From: Microvirga brassicacearum
Lineage (GTDB): Bacteria > Pseudomonadota > Alphaproteobacteria > Rhizobiales > Beijerinckiaceae
DNA length: 64,000 nt
Direction: 5' to 3'
NCBI RefSeq assembly: GCF_008757455.1
Contig: NZ_VCMV01000006.1
Span: 152,182-216,181, forward strand
The notes beneath the pieces are model-generated. The model saw only the letters and a program-made list of their open reading frames with translations, made no database searches and was not told where the DNA came from. Positions 28,121 to 36,869 of the stretch are shown piece after piece. Every line of letters begins with the position of its first letter. The first letter of the stretch is position 1. The position numbers were made by a program, and so were the translations under genes.

Positions 28121-29428
28121 TTAATCCGGAAACGCGATTCTCGGCAGGACCATCACGATATCCGGAAATATCGTGATGATCGCCACGGCCGCAACGAGCA
28201 GGAAGAAGAACGGCAACGCCGCCAGCGCCACGGTGTACGAATCCTTGCCCGACATGGTCTGGAGCACGAACAGGTTGAAGCCGACCGGCGGCGACACCTC
28301 GGCCATCTCGACCACGAGGATGAGGAAGATGCCGAACCAGATGAGATCGAAGCCCGCCGTCTTTACCATCGGGATCACGACCGCGGTGGTCAGCACGATC
28401 ATCGAGATTCCGTCGAGCGCCGTGCCGAGCAGGATGTACATCACGGTGAGCGCGGCAATCAGCGCGTAGGGCGAGAGGTTCATGTTGTCGACCCACACCG
28501 CCAGCGCCTGCGGGATGCCCGTATAGGCCATGGAGGTCGACATGAACGACGCGCCGGCAAGAATCAGCATGATCATGCAGGTGATCCGCGTCGTGCCCAT
28601 GACGCTGGCCCAGAACGAATCCCACGACAGGGAACCGGACCACCAGGCGATCGCGAGCGAGCCGAGCACGCCCCAGGCGGCGCATTCGGTCGCCGTTGCC
28701 CACCCGAGCAGCAAGGTGAGGAACACCAGCGCGATGAGCAGCGCACAGGGGATGAGGTTGGCGGATTCCGCGAGCTTCCGGCGAAAGGACATGGGCGGAT
28801 CGGCCGGCGGCGTCTTGTGTGGGTTGAGCAGCGACCAGACGGCGATGTAGCCGGAATAGAGCGCCATCACGAGAAGGCCCGGCAGGAAGCCGGCGAGAAA
28901 GATCTGAATGATCGAGACGTTCGCCGCCACCGCATAGACCACCATGGTGATCGAGGGCGGGATGAGGATGCCCAGCGTTCCGGCGCCCGCGAGACTGCCT
29001 AAGCTCACCATCTCATCATAACCGCGTTTCTTCAGCTCCGGCAGGGCGATCTTGGCGACCGTCGCACAGGTGGCGGCCGACGAGCCCGAGACCGAGCCGA
29101 ACAACCCGCAGGCAAGCACGTTCACGTGCATGAGCCGGCCCGGCAACCAGTTGAGCCAGGGCGACAATCCGCGAAACATCTCCTCCGACAGACGGGTGCG
29201 AAACAGGATCTCGCCCATCCAGATGAAGAGCGGCAAGGCCGCCAGCGTCCAGGAGGCGGAATTGCCCCAGATGGTGGTGGCGAGGACCGACCCCGCCGGG
29301 ATGCCGCCGCCGACGAATTGCATGCCCACATAACCGCAGGCCATGAGCGCGATGGCGATCCACACGCCGCCGGCGAGCAGAAATGCCAGAAGCAACAGCA
29401 GGAGGCCGGAGATTTCGATCAGGTCCAT
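28121..29428 (-). CDS. TRAP transporter large permease (DctM family)
   Basis: A 435-residue membrane protein with 11-12 hydrophobic segments. Typical blocks are PLFIWMGEILFRTRLSEEMF, GLFGSVSGSSAATCATVAKIALPELKKRGYDE and the LIPPSITMVVYAVAANVSIIQIFLAG loop. It forms the sodium-driven translocation channel. Its ATG (29428) is next to the DctQ TAG stop at 29432, so the genes are coupled. It is the second gene of the dctQ-dctM-dctP operon. Confidence 0.93.
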   Translation of the reverse strand: MDLIEISGLLLLLLAFLLAGGVWIAIALMACGYVGMQFVGGGIPAGSVLATTIWGNSASWTLAALPLFIWMGEILFRTRLSEEMFRGLSPWLNWLPGRLMHVNVLACGLFGSVSGSSAATCATVAKIALPELKKRGYDEMVSLGSLAGAGTLGILIPPSITMVVYAVAANVSIIQIFLAGFLPGLLVMALYSGYIAVWSLLNPHKTPPADPPMSFRRKLAESANLIPCALLIALVFLTLLLGWATATECAAWGVLGSLAIAWWSGSLSWDSFWASVMGTTRITCMIMLILAGASFMSTSMAYTGIPQALAVWVDNMNLSPYALIAALTVMYILLGTALDGISMIVLTTAVVIPMVKTAGFDLIWFGIFLILVVEMAEVSPPVGFNLFVLQTMSGKDSYTVALAALPFFFLLVAAVAIITIFPDIVMVLPRIAFPD

Positions 29429-29431
29429 CCT

Positions 29432-29977
29432 CTAGACCCCGCTCTGCATCGCGCGCTCGATGACCTCTTCGGGCGTCGTCGCCGGTGGTTTCTCGTAGCG
29501 CGGATCGCCGCCGCGCAGCACATGGACGAACTCGTCGATGAAGGCGACGAACAGGATCACGAGGCCGGTCACGTAGCCCAGCTGCGGAATCCATAACGGC
29601 ACCGCGATCACGCCCTGCGACATGTCGTTGAAGCGATAGCTGTCAAAGGTGAGCTGCACCGCGTGCCAGGCGAAGAAGCCGACGAAGCCGACCCCGACCG
29701 TGAGCGCGAAAAGCTCCAGCGCCCGGCGTTTGCGGCCGTGAAAGCGGTCGATCATCAGACCGACGCGGATCATCTCGCCCGATTTGAACGTGTGGGCGAG
29801 GCCGAGAAACGCCATCGCGGCCATCGACCACGACGCCAGATCGTCGCCCGCCGGAATGTTGATGTTGACCTGACGCCCGAGCGACAGCCCGAGCATCAGG
29901 AGGAAAATGAGAATGAGAAAACCGCCCGCGAGATAACCCGCCGCTCGGTAGAGGCCATCGAGGATGGTGCGAACCAT
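29432..29977 (-). CDS. TRAP transporter small permease (DctQ family)
   Basis: A 181-residue four-helix membrane protein. The conserved DctQ features are GRQVNINIPAGDDLASWSMAAMAFLGLAHTFKSGEMIRVGLMID (residues about 34-77) and the final VTGLVILFVAFIDEFVHVLRG helix. The ATG at 29977 is chosen from family length; upstream ATGs (30013) are possible, and the SD is weak. It is first gene of the TRAP operon and divergent from the OsmC gene. Confidence 0.88.
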   Translation of the reverse strand: MVRTILDGLYRAAGYLAGGFLILIFLLMLGLSLGRQVNINIPAGDDLASWSMAAMAFLGLAHTFKSGEMIRVGLMIDRFHGRKRRALELFALTVGVGFVGFFAWHAVQLTFDSYRFNDMSQGVIAVPLWIPQLGYVTGLVILFVAFIDEFVHVLRGGDPRYEKPPATTPEEVIERAMQSGV

Positions 29978-30157
29978 GGGCGTCGCTCGGCTTTCGTCGG
30001 GCGCGAAAGGCATCCCGGTGCCCACTACCCTATCGGCGCCGTTCCAGCGGGCAAGTCGGCCATTGGGACAATATGCGAGATCCACATTTCACCCGCCGGG
30101 TGGTTTCCCGCGCAGACCGCGCTACATGAGGGGCGACCTCAACCAAGGGAGACGGGC

Positions 30158-30580
30158 ATGGATCGCAAGGCAAAAGCAGTTTGGCAGGGCACGGGCAAAG
30201 ACGGCACCGGCCACCTCACCACCGACTCGGCCGTTCTGTCCGCGACGCCGTATTCGTTCAAGACGCGTTTCGAAAACGAGAAGGGGACCAACCCCGAGGA
30301 ACTGATCGCCGCCGCCCATGCCGGCTGCTTCACGATGGCGCTTGCCTTCCAGCTTCAAGGCGCCGGCTTCACCCCGACCGAGCTTGCCACCGAGGCGGCC
30401 GTTTCCCTCGACAAGGACGGCGATGGTTTCAAGATCAGCAAGTCGCGCCTGACCCTGCGGGCCAGTGTTCCGGGAATCGACCAGGCGAAGTTCGAGGAGC
30501 TGGCACGGGCCGCCGAGAAGAACTGCCCGGTCTCGAAGGTGCTGAATGCCGAGATCAGCATGGATTTCACGCTGGTTTGA
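30158..30580 (+). CDS. OsmC-family peroxiredoxin-like protein
   Basis: A 140-residue OsmC-type hydroperoxide reductase. The catalytic cysteines are Cys57 in AHAGCFTM and Cys123 in EKNCPVSKVL, and EELIAAAHAG matches the family helix. The protein reduces organic hydroperoxides using dihydrolipoamide-type reductants. The ATG at 30158 has AAGGGAGA upstream. It is followed by a GC-rich hairpin that occurs again at the end of the window. Confidence 0.92.
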   Translation: MDRKAKAVWQGTGKDGTGHLTTDSAVLSATPYSFKTRFENEKGTNPEELIAAAHAGCFTMALAFQLQGAGFTPTELATEAAVSLDKDGDGFKISKSRLTLRASVPGIDQAKFEELARAAEKNCPVSKVLNAEISMDFTLV

Positions 30581-30590
30581 ACTCCCGTAT

Positions 30591-30613
30591 TTCCCTCCCC
30601 CTTGCGGGGAGGG
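30591..30613. repeat. Dispersed hairpin element, copy 1
   Basis: This 23-base element consists of CCCTCCC and GGGAGGG arms around CCTTGCG. It is identical to 63977-63999. It lies between the convergent OsmC and DsbA-like genes and may act as a bidirectional terminator or a REP-like sequence. Confidence 0.7.
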
Positions 30614-30637
30614 CCAAGGCGGGGTCGAAAGGCGGCG

Positions 30638-31267
30638 CTACGCGCGCGCCTTCGCGATCGCTTCGCGTTTCTGGGCCAGCGTCATCCCGCCCACATAGGC
30701 GTCGGACGCGACCAGGAATGACGGCGTGGCGACAAGACCGAGCGAGTTGCCGAGCGTGAAGGCGTCCTTCATCCATTGCGTCGTACGATCGCTGTCGGCG
30801 GCCTCGATCAGGCGCTTGCGGTCGCCGCCGAGCCGTTCGGCCTCCGCGATTGCCCGCGCGCCGTTGACGACGCCGCGCAACGAGAACAGCGCGAGGTGAA
30901 ACGGCAGATACTGCTCCGGGCCCTGAACCTGCAGATGGCCGAGGGCGGCACGGGTCGCCTCCACCGAAGGCTTGCCCAGGACGGCGAAATTCACCAGCAC
31001 ATAGGTGAGATCGGGCTCGGCTTTGAGCAACGCCGGCAGGTCGCCGGCCGAGCGTTTGCACCACGGGCAATTGTAGTCGAAATACTCGACCATGATCACG
31101 TCGCCCCGGGCATGGCCGAGCCTGACGGCGGACCCGAGATCGAGCGTATCTTCCACCAGTTCGATGGGAACCCGCTGCGCCTCCGGCGCTGCTTGAGCGT
31201 TGGATTTCGTGGCGATGCCCGAAAGGGCAAGGCCGGTGAGGAGCATGCGGCGCGACAGGAAAATCAT
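30638..31267 (-). CDS. DsbA-family thiol:disulfide oxidoreductase
   Basis: A 209-residue exported protein with a Tat/Sec-like N-terminus (FLSRRMLLTGLALSG). The thioredoxin fold carries Cys67-Pro-Trp-Cys70, and the cis-Pro loop is VATPSFLV near 186. The long helical insertion between them is DsbA/DsbG-like. It would form or isomerise disulfides in the periplasm. The ATG at 31267 is preferred over GTG 31273; neither has a strong SD. There is no DsbB gene nearby. Confidence 0.87.
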   Translation of the reverse strand: MIFLSRRMLLTGLALSGIATKSNAQAAPEAQRVPIELVEDTLDLGSAVRLGHARGDVIMVEYFDYNCPWCKRSAGDLPALLKAEPDLTYVLVNFAVLGKPSVEATRAALGHLQVQGPEQYLPFHLALFSLRGVVNGARAIAEAERLGGDRKRLIEAADSDRTTQWMKDAFTLGNSLGLVATPSFLVASDAYVGGMTLAQKREAIAKARA

Positions 31268-31408
31268 GATCACCGAACAGCGACAAAAGGGATGCCCGTG
31301 ATGCCTTGCGGCAGCCGGGATGACAACGCAAATCGGGGAGAATCGCGTCGCCTCACGTCCTCTTGAAGCGGGGCATTACGGCCTTTTTCGGATCGAATCA
31401 CGTCTCAC

Positions 31409-31435
31409 GAGTTTGGACCGATTCGGTTCAAACTC
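31409..31435 (-). terminator. Hairpin downstream of fabI
   Basis: GAGTTTG (31409-31415) pairs with CAAACTC (31429-31435), and inner ACC/GGT bases extend the stem to about eleven pairs. It lies 9 bases after the fabI stop. There is no clear U-tract, so terminator function is likely but not certain. Confidence 0.5.
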
Positions 31436-31443
31436 ACCGTGAT

Positions 31444-32274
31444 CTAGCCCTCGTCGCCCGTCACACCCGCCGCATCCTGCGCCTTCAGCACGTCGGGGCG
31501 GGGCATCGAGATGGTGTTGTAGCCCGAATCCACATAGTGAATCTCGCCCGTGACGCCATTCGAAAGGTCGGACAGGAGATAGAGGGCCGAACCGCCCACA
31601 TCTTCGATCGTCACCGTACGGCGCAAAGGAGCGTGAGCTTTCTGGTAGGTGTACATCAGGCGCGCATCGGCGATGCCTGCGCCCGCAAGTGTGCGCACCG
31701 GCCCCGCCGAGATGGCGTTGCAGCGAATGCCGTTGGGGCCGAGATCGGACGCGATGTAGCGGACGCTCGCCTCCAGCGCGGCCTTGGCAACGCCCATCAC
31801 ATTGTAGTTCGGCATCACGCGGGTGGAGCCGCCGTAGGTGAGCGTCAGCAGCGATCCGCCATTCTTCATGCGGCTCGCCGCACGTTGCGCGATCTCCGTG
31901 AAGGAGAAGCACGAAATCACCATGGTGCGCGAGAAATTGTCCCGCGTGGTGACGTCCACATAGGAGCCCTTGAGCTGCGCCTTGTCCGAAAAGCCGATGG
32001 CGTGAACCACGAAATCGAGGCCATCCCAGCGTTTGTCGAGCTCCGCGAAGACAGCATCGACCGATGCGATATCCTCAACGTCGCAGGGCAGCACAATGTC
32101 CGATCCGAGCGATTGCGCCAATGGCGCCACGCGCTTGCCGAGCGCTTCACCCTGGTAGGTGAAGGCGAGTTGGGCACCGTGCTGGCTGAGCGTCTTGGCG
32201 ATGCCCCAGGCAATCGAATGGTCATTGGCGACGCCCATGATGAGGCCGCGCTTTCCTTGCATCAGACCGTTCAC
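31444..32274 (-). CDS. fabI: Enoyl-[acyl-carrier-protein] reductase (NADH)
   Basis: A 276-residue SDR-fold enzyme that performs the last step of each fatty-acid elongation cycle. The active site is Tyr147, Tyr157 and Lys164 (YNVMGVAK), with the N-terminal cofactor segment GVANDHSIAWGIAK. The GTG start at 32274 is supported by AAGGGG 7 bases upstream and by the family N-terminus (xNGLMQGKRGLIMG). It is last of the fabA-fabB-fabI series. It is the target of triclosan-type inhibitors in other bacteria. Confidence 0.96.
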   Translation of the reverse strand: MNGLMQGKRGLIMGVANDHSIAWGIAKTLSQHGAQLAFTYQGEALGKRVAPLAQSLGSDIVLPCDVEDIASVDAVFAELDKRWDGLDFVVHAIGFSDKAQLKGSYVDVTTRDNFSRTMVISCFSFTEIAQRAASRMKNGGSLLTLTYGGSTRVMPNYNVMGVAKAALEASVRYIASDLGPNGIRCNAISAGPVRTLAGAGIADARLMYTYQKAHAPLRRTVTIEDVGGSALYLLSDLSNGVTGEIHYVDSGYNTISMPRPDVLKAQDAAGVTGDEG

Positions 32275-32386
32275 TCAATATCCCCTTGATGGCTGCTTGT
32301 TCTTGTCGCGACGACCTTGCAGCCGAGAGCACGACCTGAACGATCCTGCCCCCGTCGCCATATCAAGCAGCGGACGTGATGTCGTC

Positions 32387-33610
32387 TCAATCTTTGTAAC
32401 GGCTGAAGACAAGCGTCGCGTTGGTGCCGCCGAAGCCGAAGGAATTGGACAGGACCGTATCAAGCTTGACGTCGTCGATCCGTTTCCGAACAATGTTCAT
32501 GTCGGCGAGCGCCGGATCGAGTTCTTCGATATGCGCGCTCTCGCAGATGAAGTCGTTGTTCATCATCAAGAGCGAATAGATCGCCTCCTGCACGCCGGTC
32601 GCGCCGAGCGAATGCCCGGTGAGCGACTTGGTGGCCGAGATCGGCGGGCATTTCTCGCCGGCGCCGAACACTTCGCGAATCGCCTCGATCTCCTTCAGAT
32701 CGCCGACCGGCGTCGAGGTGCCGTGCGGGTTGATGTAGTCGATCGGGGCCGTCACGTTCTGCAACGCCATGCGCATGCAGCGCACCGCACCTTCGCCTGA
32801 CGGCGCCACCATGTCGTAACCGTCCGAGGTCGCGCCATAGCCGACGATCTCGCCATAGATCTTCGCGCCGCGCGCCAGCGCGTGCTCCAGTTCCTCGAGC
32901 ACCAGAACCCCCGCGCCGCCTGCGATCACGAAGCCGTCGCGGTTGGCGTCATAGGTGCGCGAGGCGGTGGAGGGGGTGGCGTTGTACTTCGACGACATGG
33001 CGCCCATGGCATCGAACAGGTTCGACATCGACCAGTCGAGATCCTCGCAGCCGCCTGCGAACATGATGTCCTGCTTGCCCATCTGGATGGTCTCGAAGGC
33101 ATTGCCGATGCAATGGTTCGAGGTCGCGCAGGCGGACGAGATCGAATAATTCACGCCCTTGATCTTGAACCAGGTGGCGAGGGTCGCGGAGGCCGTCGAG
33201 GACATGGCCTTCGGCACGGCGAACGGCCCGATGCGCTTGGGACCCTTTTCGCGTGTGATATCGGCCGCATCGATCAGCGTGCGGGTGGAGGGACCGCCCG
33301 AACCCATGATGATGCCGGTGCGGTCATGAGAGATATCCTCAGGCGACAGGCCCGAATCGGCGATGGCCTGATCCATCGCGACATGGTTCCAGGCCGTTCC
33401 GAGGCCGTGAAAACGCATGGCGCGCCGATCGACGAGTTCCTCCGGATTGAGCGTCGGTTTGCCGTGCACCTGGCAACGGAAGCCGTATTTCTCGTAATCC
33501 TCGGCCTTCGTGATGCCGGATTTCGCTTCGCGCAAAGAGGTCAGCACCTCCTGCGTGGTGTTGCCGATGGACGAGACGATGCCCATTCCGGTGACGACGA
33601 CGCGTCTCAT
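32387..33610 (-). CDS. fabB: 3-oxoacyl-[acyl-carrier-protein] synthase I
   Basis: A 407-residue condensing enzyme. The catalytic triad is Cys161 (SSACATS), His296 (NPHGTSTP) and His333 ([10 protein letters not shown]). FabB elongates the cis-3-decenoyl-ACP made by FabA and so is required for unsaturated fatty acids. The ATG at 33610 has GAGGTAGG upstream. It lies 114 bases downstream of fabA and 112 bases upstream of fabI, all in one direction. Confidence 0.97.
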   Translation of the reverse strand: MRRVVVTGMGIVSSIGNTTQEVLTSLREAKSGITKAEDYEKYGFRCQVHGKPTLNPEELVDRRAMRFHGLGTAWNHVAMDQAIADSGLSPEDISHDRTGIIMGSGGPSTRTLIDAADITREKGPKRIGPFAVPKAMSSTASATLATWFKIKGVNYSISSACATSNHCIGNAFETIQMGKQDIMFAGGCEDLDWSMSNLFDAMGAMSSKYNATPSTASRTYDANRDGFVIAGGAGVLVLEELEHALARGAKIYGEIVGYGATSDGYDMVAPSGEGAVRCMRMALQNVTAPIDYINPHGTSTPVGDLKEIEAIREVFGAGEKCPPISATKSLTGHSLGATGVQEAIYSLLMMNNDFICESAHIEELDPALADMNIVRKRIDDVKLDTVLSNSFGFGGTNATLVFSRYKD

Positions 33611-33724
33611 AGCCTACCTCTTCAAAGGAAACATTCTGCCAACCCCGATTCAAAGAATAAGGTCGGCAATGGTCATTCTCAACGTCAAGCCCTGAAAATG
33701 GGGCCGGAGCAGGACGGTGGCGAA

Positions 33725-34243
33725 CTAGCCGCCGGCAGCGTCCGCCTGGAACAGGCCGACCCGCAAGTCCTTGGCCTCGTAGATCCGGCGGCCATCGGCC
33801 TCGAGCCAGCCATCGGCGATGCCGAGGATGAGCTTGGAGCGAAAAACGCGCTTCAGATCGACCCCATACACGACCTTCTTGTGGGTCGGCAGCACCTGAT
33901 CAGCGAATTTGACCTCGCCGATGCCAAGCGCACGGCCGCGGCCCGCCGAGCCGGACCAGCCAAGGAAAAAACCCACCATCTGCCACAGGGCGTCGACGCC
34001 AAGGCAGCCCGGCATGACCGGATCGCCTTTGAAATGACAGGGGAAAAACCAGAGATCCGGCCGCACGTCGAGTTCGGCCACCACATGGCCCTTGCCATAT
34101 GCGCCGCCATCCTCGCCGATCGAGGTGATGCGGTCGAACATCAGCATGGGCGGGAGCGGCAATTGCGCATTGCCGGGACCGAACAATTCTCCCCGGCCAC
34201 AGGCCAGGAGTTCTTCGTAGGTAAAGCTCGACTGGCGCGCCAT
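33725..34243 (-). CDS. fabA: 3-hydroxydecanoyl-ACP dehydratase/isomerase
   Basis: A 172-residue hot-dog-fold enzyme with both catalytic residues in the canonical positions, His70 ([13 protein letters not shown]) and Asp84 (GVDALWQ). It dehydrates 3-hydroxydecanoyl-ACP and isomerises trans-2 to cis-3-decenoyl-ACP, the branch point to unsaturated lipids. The ATG start at 34243 is clear. It is divergent from irr across 274 bases; this order is a conserved Hyphomicrobiales neighbourhood. Confidence 0.97.
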   Translation of the reverse strand: MARQSSFTYEELLACGRGELFGPGNAQLPLPPMLMFDRITSIGEDGGAYGKGHVVAELDVRPDLWFFPCHFKGDPVMPGCLGVDALWQMVGFFLGWSGSAGRGRALGIGEVKFADQVLPTHKKVVYGVDLKRVFRSKLILGIADGWLEADGRRIYEAKDLRVGLFQADAAGG

Positions 34244-34517
34244 GCCGGATGCCGATCCTTCTCAACACATTGTCATTTAGGTCCCGGACTACCCGGAACC
34301 GTCGAATTGGGGCTCTGGTAGCACAGGCTTGAGCGTCCATCAAAGGGCGGCGATTCGGCTATCGGGATTCCTGGCCGCGCCGCAAATCTCGCGCTGGGGA
34401 AGCCGGGCGAATGTCGCATCGGCCCGGCGCAGCCTTGCGGCGAAGCGCTCGCTTTCCTATCATTGAGGTGGTAGAAGCCGTTTTTCAGCAAACAGTTCCG
34501 GCTCAACAGTTCTGACG

Positions 34518-34988
34518 ATGACCGACCCACTTTCAGCCTATATCGACTCCGCGTCCCAGCCGCTGCAGCGGCGTGGATGTCCACTCTCGGAGTTGCGCGA
34601 CAAGTTGCGCCGCGTGGGTTTGCGCCCGACGCGCCAACGCGTCTCGCTGGGCTGGCTGCTGTTCGGCAAGGGCGACCGACACATCACCGCCGAAGTGCTG
34701 TTCGACGAAGCGACGCGCGCCCGGGTGCCGGTGTCGCTCGCCACCGTCTACAACACCCTGCACCAGTTCACCGAGGCCGGCCTGCTGCGCCAGCTCGCGG
34801 TTGACGGGGCCAAGTCCTATTTCGACACCAATCCGAGCGAGCATCATCACTTCTTCCTCGAGGACGAGGGCGAACTCGTGGACATGCCGAGCGCCGGCAT
34901 CAGCGTCACCGAACTGCCGGAGCCCCCTGCGGGAATGGAAGTGGCGGGCATCGAGGTGATCGTCCGCCTGCGCCGCAAGGCTTCCTGA
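34518..34988 (+). CDS. irr: Iron response regulator Irr (Fur family)
   Basis: A 156-residue Fur-superfamily regulator. The winged helix begins GLRPTRQRVSLGWLLFGKGDRHITAE (residues about 34-59), the recognition helix is PVSLATVYNTLHQF, and the diagnostic His109-111 triple lies in SEHHHFFLEDEGELVD. An N-terminal Gly-Cys-Pro at 20-22 stands where Bradyrhizobium Irr has its heme regulatory motif. Irr represses or activates iron and heme genes when iron is scarce and is degraded or inactivated by heme. It is divergent from the fabA-fabB-fabI operon. Confidence 0.95.
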   Translation: MTDPLSAYIDSASQPLQRRGCPLSELRDKLRRVGLRPTRQRVSLGWLLFGKGDRHITAEVLFDEATRARVPVSLATVYNTLHQFTEAGLLRQLAVDGAKSYFDTNPSEHHHFFLEDEGELVDMPSAGISVTELPEPPAGMEVAGIEVIVRLRRKAS

Positions 34989-35031
34989 ACCCCTTTCCGA
35001 CCCGCGGCCATCGAGGCGCTGACGTTTCGAC

Positions 35032-35910
35032 ATGCCGCTCACTCATATCCTGCTCGCCATCCTCGTTGCCTTCATCTGGGGCCTGAGCTTCGTCGTCATC
35101 AAGGTCGGGGTCGCGGCAACGCCGCCCCTGGTTCTGGCAGCCTTGCGCTTCGTCTTCGCGGTTTTCCCCGCAATCCTGTTCGTGCCGCGCCCGAAAACCC
35201 GCTGGCGCTTTCTCATCGGCTACGGCTTCTTCCTCGGAATCGCCCAGTTCGGCCTGCTTTTCGCCGCCATCTCGCTCGGCATGCCGGCGAGCCTCGCCTC
35301 GCTGGTCATGCAGGCGCAGGTGTTCTTCACCATCCTGTTCGCCGCCGTGCTGATGGGCGAGCGCCCCGGCCCCCACCAGATCGTCGGCGGGCTTGTCGCC
35401 TGCCTTGGCCTGATCCTGATCGCGTGGCCGCGCCTTGCCGGCAGCGGCGCCGTGCCGTTTCTGATGACCGTCGTTGCCGCCGCCGCCTGGGGCATCGCCA
35501 ACATCATTTCCAAACGCGCGGGGCGCATCGACATGCTGGGCTTCGTGGTCTGGTCGAGCCTGATGGCGCCGATCCCGCTGCTCGGGCTGTCCCTGTGGAT
35601 CGACGGGCCGGACCGAGTCGCGGCATCCCTGATGGATCTGGACGCCGGCACGCTCGGGGCGGTCGCCTATCTGGCCTACCCCACGACGATCTTCGCCTTC
35701 GCCATCTGGGCCTGGCTGCTGTCGCGCCATCCCGCCGCCACCGTGACGCCGTTCGCCCTGCTGGTGCCCGTCGCGGGCATCCTCGGCTCCGCGTTTTTTC
35801 TCGGCGAAGTCATGATGCCGATCGAAGCCATCGGCGGCGCCATCATCGTTCTGGGGTTGGCCATCAATATCTTCGGCCTGCGGATCTTCGGGCGCGCCAG
35901 GACCGCGTAA
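35032..35910 (+). CDS. EamA/DMT-family transporter
   Basis: A 292-residue membrane protein with ten hydrophobic segments in two EamA repeats. The first begins LLAILVAFIWGLSFVVIKVG, and the second begins PFLMTVVAAAAWGIANIISKRAGRID near residue 140. It resembles the YdeD/RhtA-like exporters of amino acids and metabolites. The ATG at 35032 lies 43 bases after irr in the same direction. Substrate unknown. Confidence 0.9.
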   Translation: MPLTHILLAILVAFIWGLSFVVIKVGVAATPPLVLAALRFVFAVFPAILFVPRPKTRWRFLIGYGFFLGIAQFGLLFAAISLGMPASLASLVMQAQVFFTILFAAVLMGERPGPHQIVGGLVACLGLILIAWPRLAGSGAVPFLMTVVAAAAWGIANIISKRAGRIDMLGFVVWSSLMAPIPLLGLSLWIDGPDRVAASLMDLDAGTLGAVAYLAYPTTIFAFAIWAWLLSRHPAATVTPFALLVPVAGILGSAFFLGEVMMPIEAIGGAIIVLGLAINIFGLRIFGRARTA

Positions 35911-35919
35911 GGCCGCGGC

Positions 35920-36069
35920 TTAGCGGATCAGCCCCAACCCATAAATGCCGAACGCGATCAGGAAGATCGCCACCACGACGTTGAGGAAGCGCGGCGCCAC
36001 GATGGCGGCGATGCCGAGGATGATGGCGAGGAGCGGCAGCAGATTCTTGAGGCTGAAGGAAAGCGTCAT
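35920..36069 (-). CDS. DUF3096-like membrane microprotein (49 aa)
   Basis: A 49-residue frame starts at ATG 36069 (AAGAGAA upstream) and ends at TAA 35920. The translation is almost entirely two hydrophobic segments joined by APRFLN, the hairpin pattern I associate with DUF3096 inner-membrane microproteins. It lies between the convergent DMT gene and the SH3 gene and may be co-transcribed after the latter. Function unknown. Confidence 0.7.
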   Translation of the reverse strand: MTLSFSLKNLLPLLAIILGIAAIVAPRFLNVVVAIFLIAFGIYGLGLIR

Positions 36070-36117
36070 CGGGTTCTCTTGTTGGTGTCAACGCAGGGTC
36101 CGGTCGTCAGCCGGGAG

Positions 36118-36651
36118 TTACTCGACTTTTTCGTTGGGATAGACGCCCCACAGCTTGTCCTGCCGGACATGGCCGTCCACGTCGCGGGCGTTGTCCATCA
36201 CGATGGTGATGCGGCACCAGCCCTTGTCGCAGGATTTGATGTTGACGATCACGCCCGGCTGGAGATTGGCGACCACGCCGCCCTTCTCTTCCGCGCGATC
36301 GAGAAGCTGGATCGGCGCTTGCGCGGCCTTCGCCCAGGGCATCACGAGCGCGGTGCGCCGGCCGGACAGGAGCGAGTGCAGCACCCAGCCATCCGTGCCC
36401 TCCGCATCGCGGATGCGCCGCCAGGTCTCGTATTCGGCCACGATCTCCACCGGCAGGCCGGCCCGCTGGAACACCCAGGCGGTGCGGTGATCCTTCGAGG
36501 GCCCTTCGCGCAGATTCACCCGATCGGTCTTGAGGCTGACATAGCGCGGCACCGGAAGGCCCGTTCCCAGGCGCCCGCCCGGCGGCGTCTGGGCGGATGC
36601 CAGCGACGCGCCGAACCCAAGCAGCGCGATGGACAAAACGATCTTGCGCAT
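36118..36651 (-). CDS. Exported protein with bacterial SH3 domains
   Basis: A 177-residue protein with a signal peptide (MRKIVLSIALLGFGASLASAQ). Two SH3-like repeats follow: PRYVSLKTDRVNLREGPSKDH... with WRRIRDAEGTDGWVLHSLLSG (about 38-100), and GGVVANLQPGVIVNIKSCDKGWCRI (about 125-155). Such SH3_4 domains bind peptidoglycan or peptides in the periplasm. The ATG at 36651 has AAGGAAG upstream. It is divergent from the dehydrogenase gene. Confidence 0.88.
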   Translation of the reverse strand: MRKIVLSIALLGFGASLASAQTPPGGRLGTGLPVPRYVSLKTDRVNLREGPSKDHRTAWVFQRAGLPVEIVAEYETWRRIRDAEGTDGWVLHSLLSGRRTALVMPWAKAAQAPIQLLDRAEEKGGVVANLQPGVIVNIKSCDKGWCRITIVMDNARDVDGHVRQDKLWGVYPNEKVE

Positions 36652-36869
36652 GGCTTCCTTCACCTTCGGGTTTGTGCGGCGGGCGGAGCCTCTGGTAGAG
36701 AAGCTTGAAGGAGCTTCGCCACGCGAGGGATCTCCGCCCTGGAGCACTTCGCCGGAAAAGGTCCGTCGACTTTTTGCGGCACATGCTCTTAGTCGCCGAG
36801 ATACGGTTAAGGGAGCGTGAAGCTCGCTTGGCCGCATCGGATTTTCGAGAGCTGGGGATCATTCGAAGC

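Noticed and set aside
34430..34517. Irr/ICE iron box upstream of irr
   Set aside because: The region has partial matches (for example GGTAGAAGCC and repeated CAGTTC) but no convincing consensus inverted repeat.
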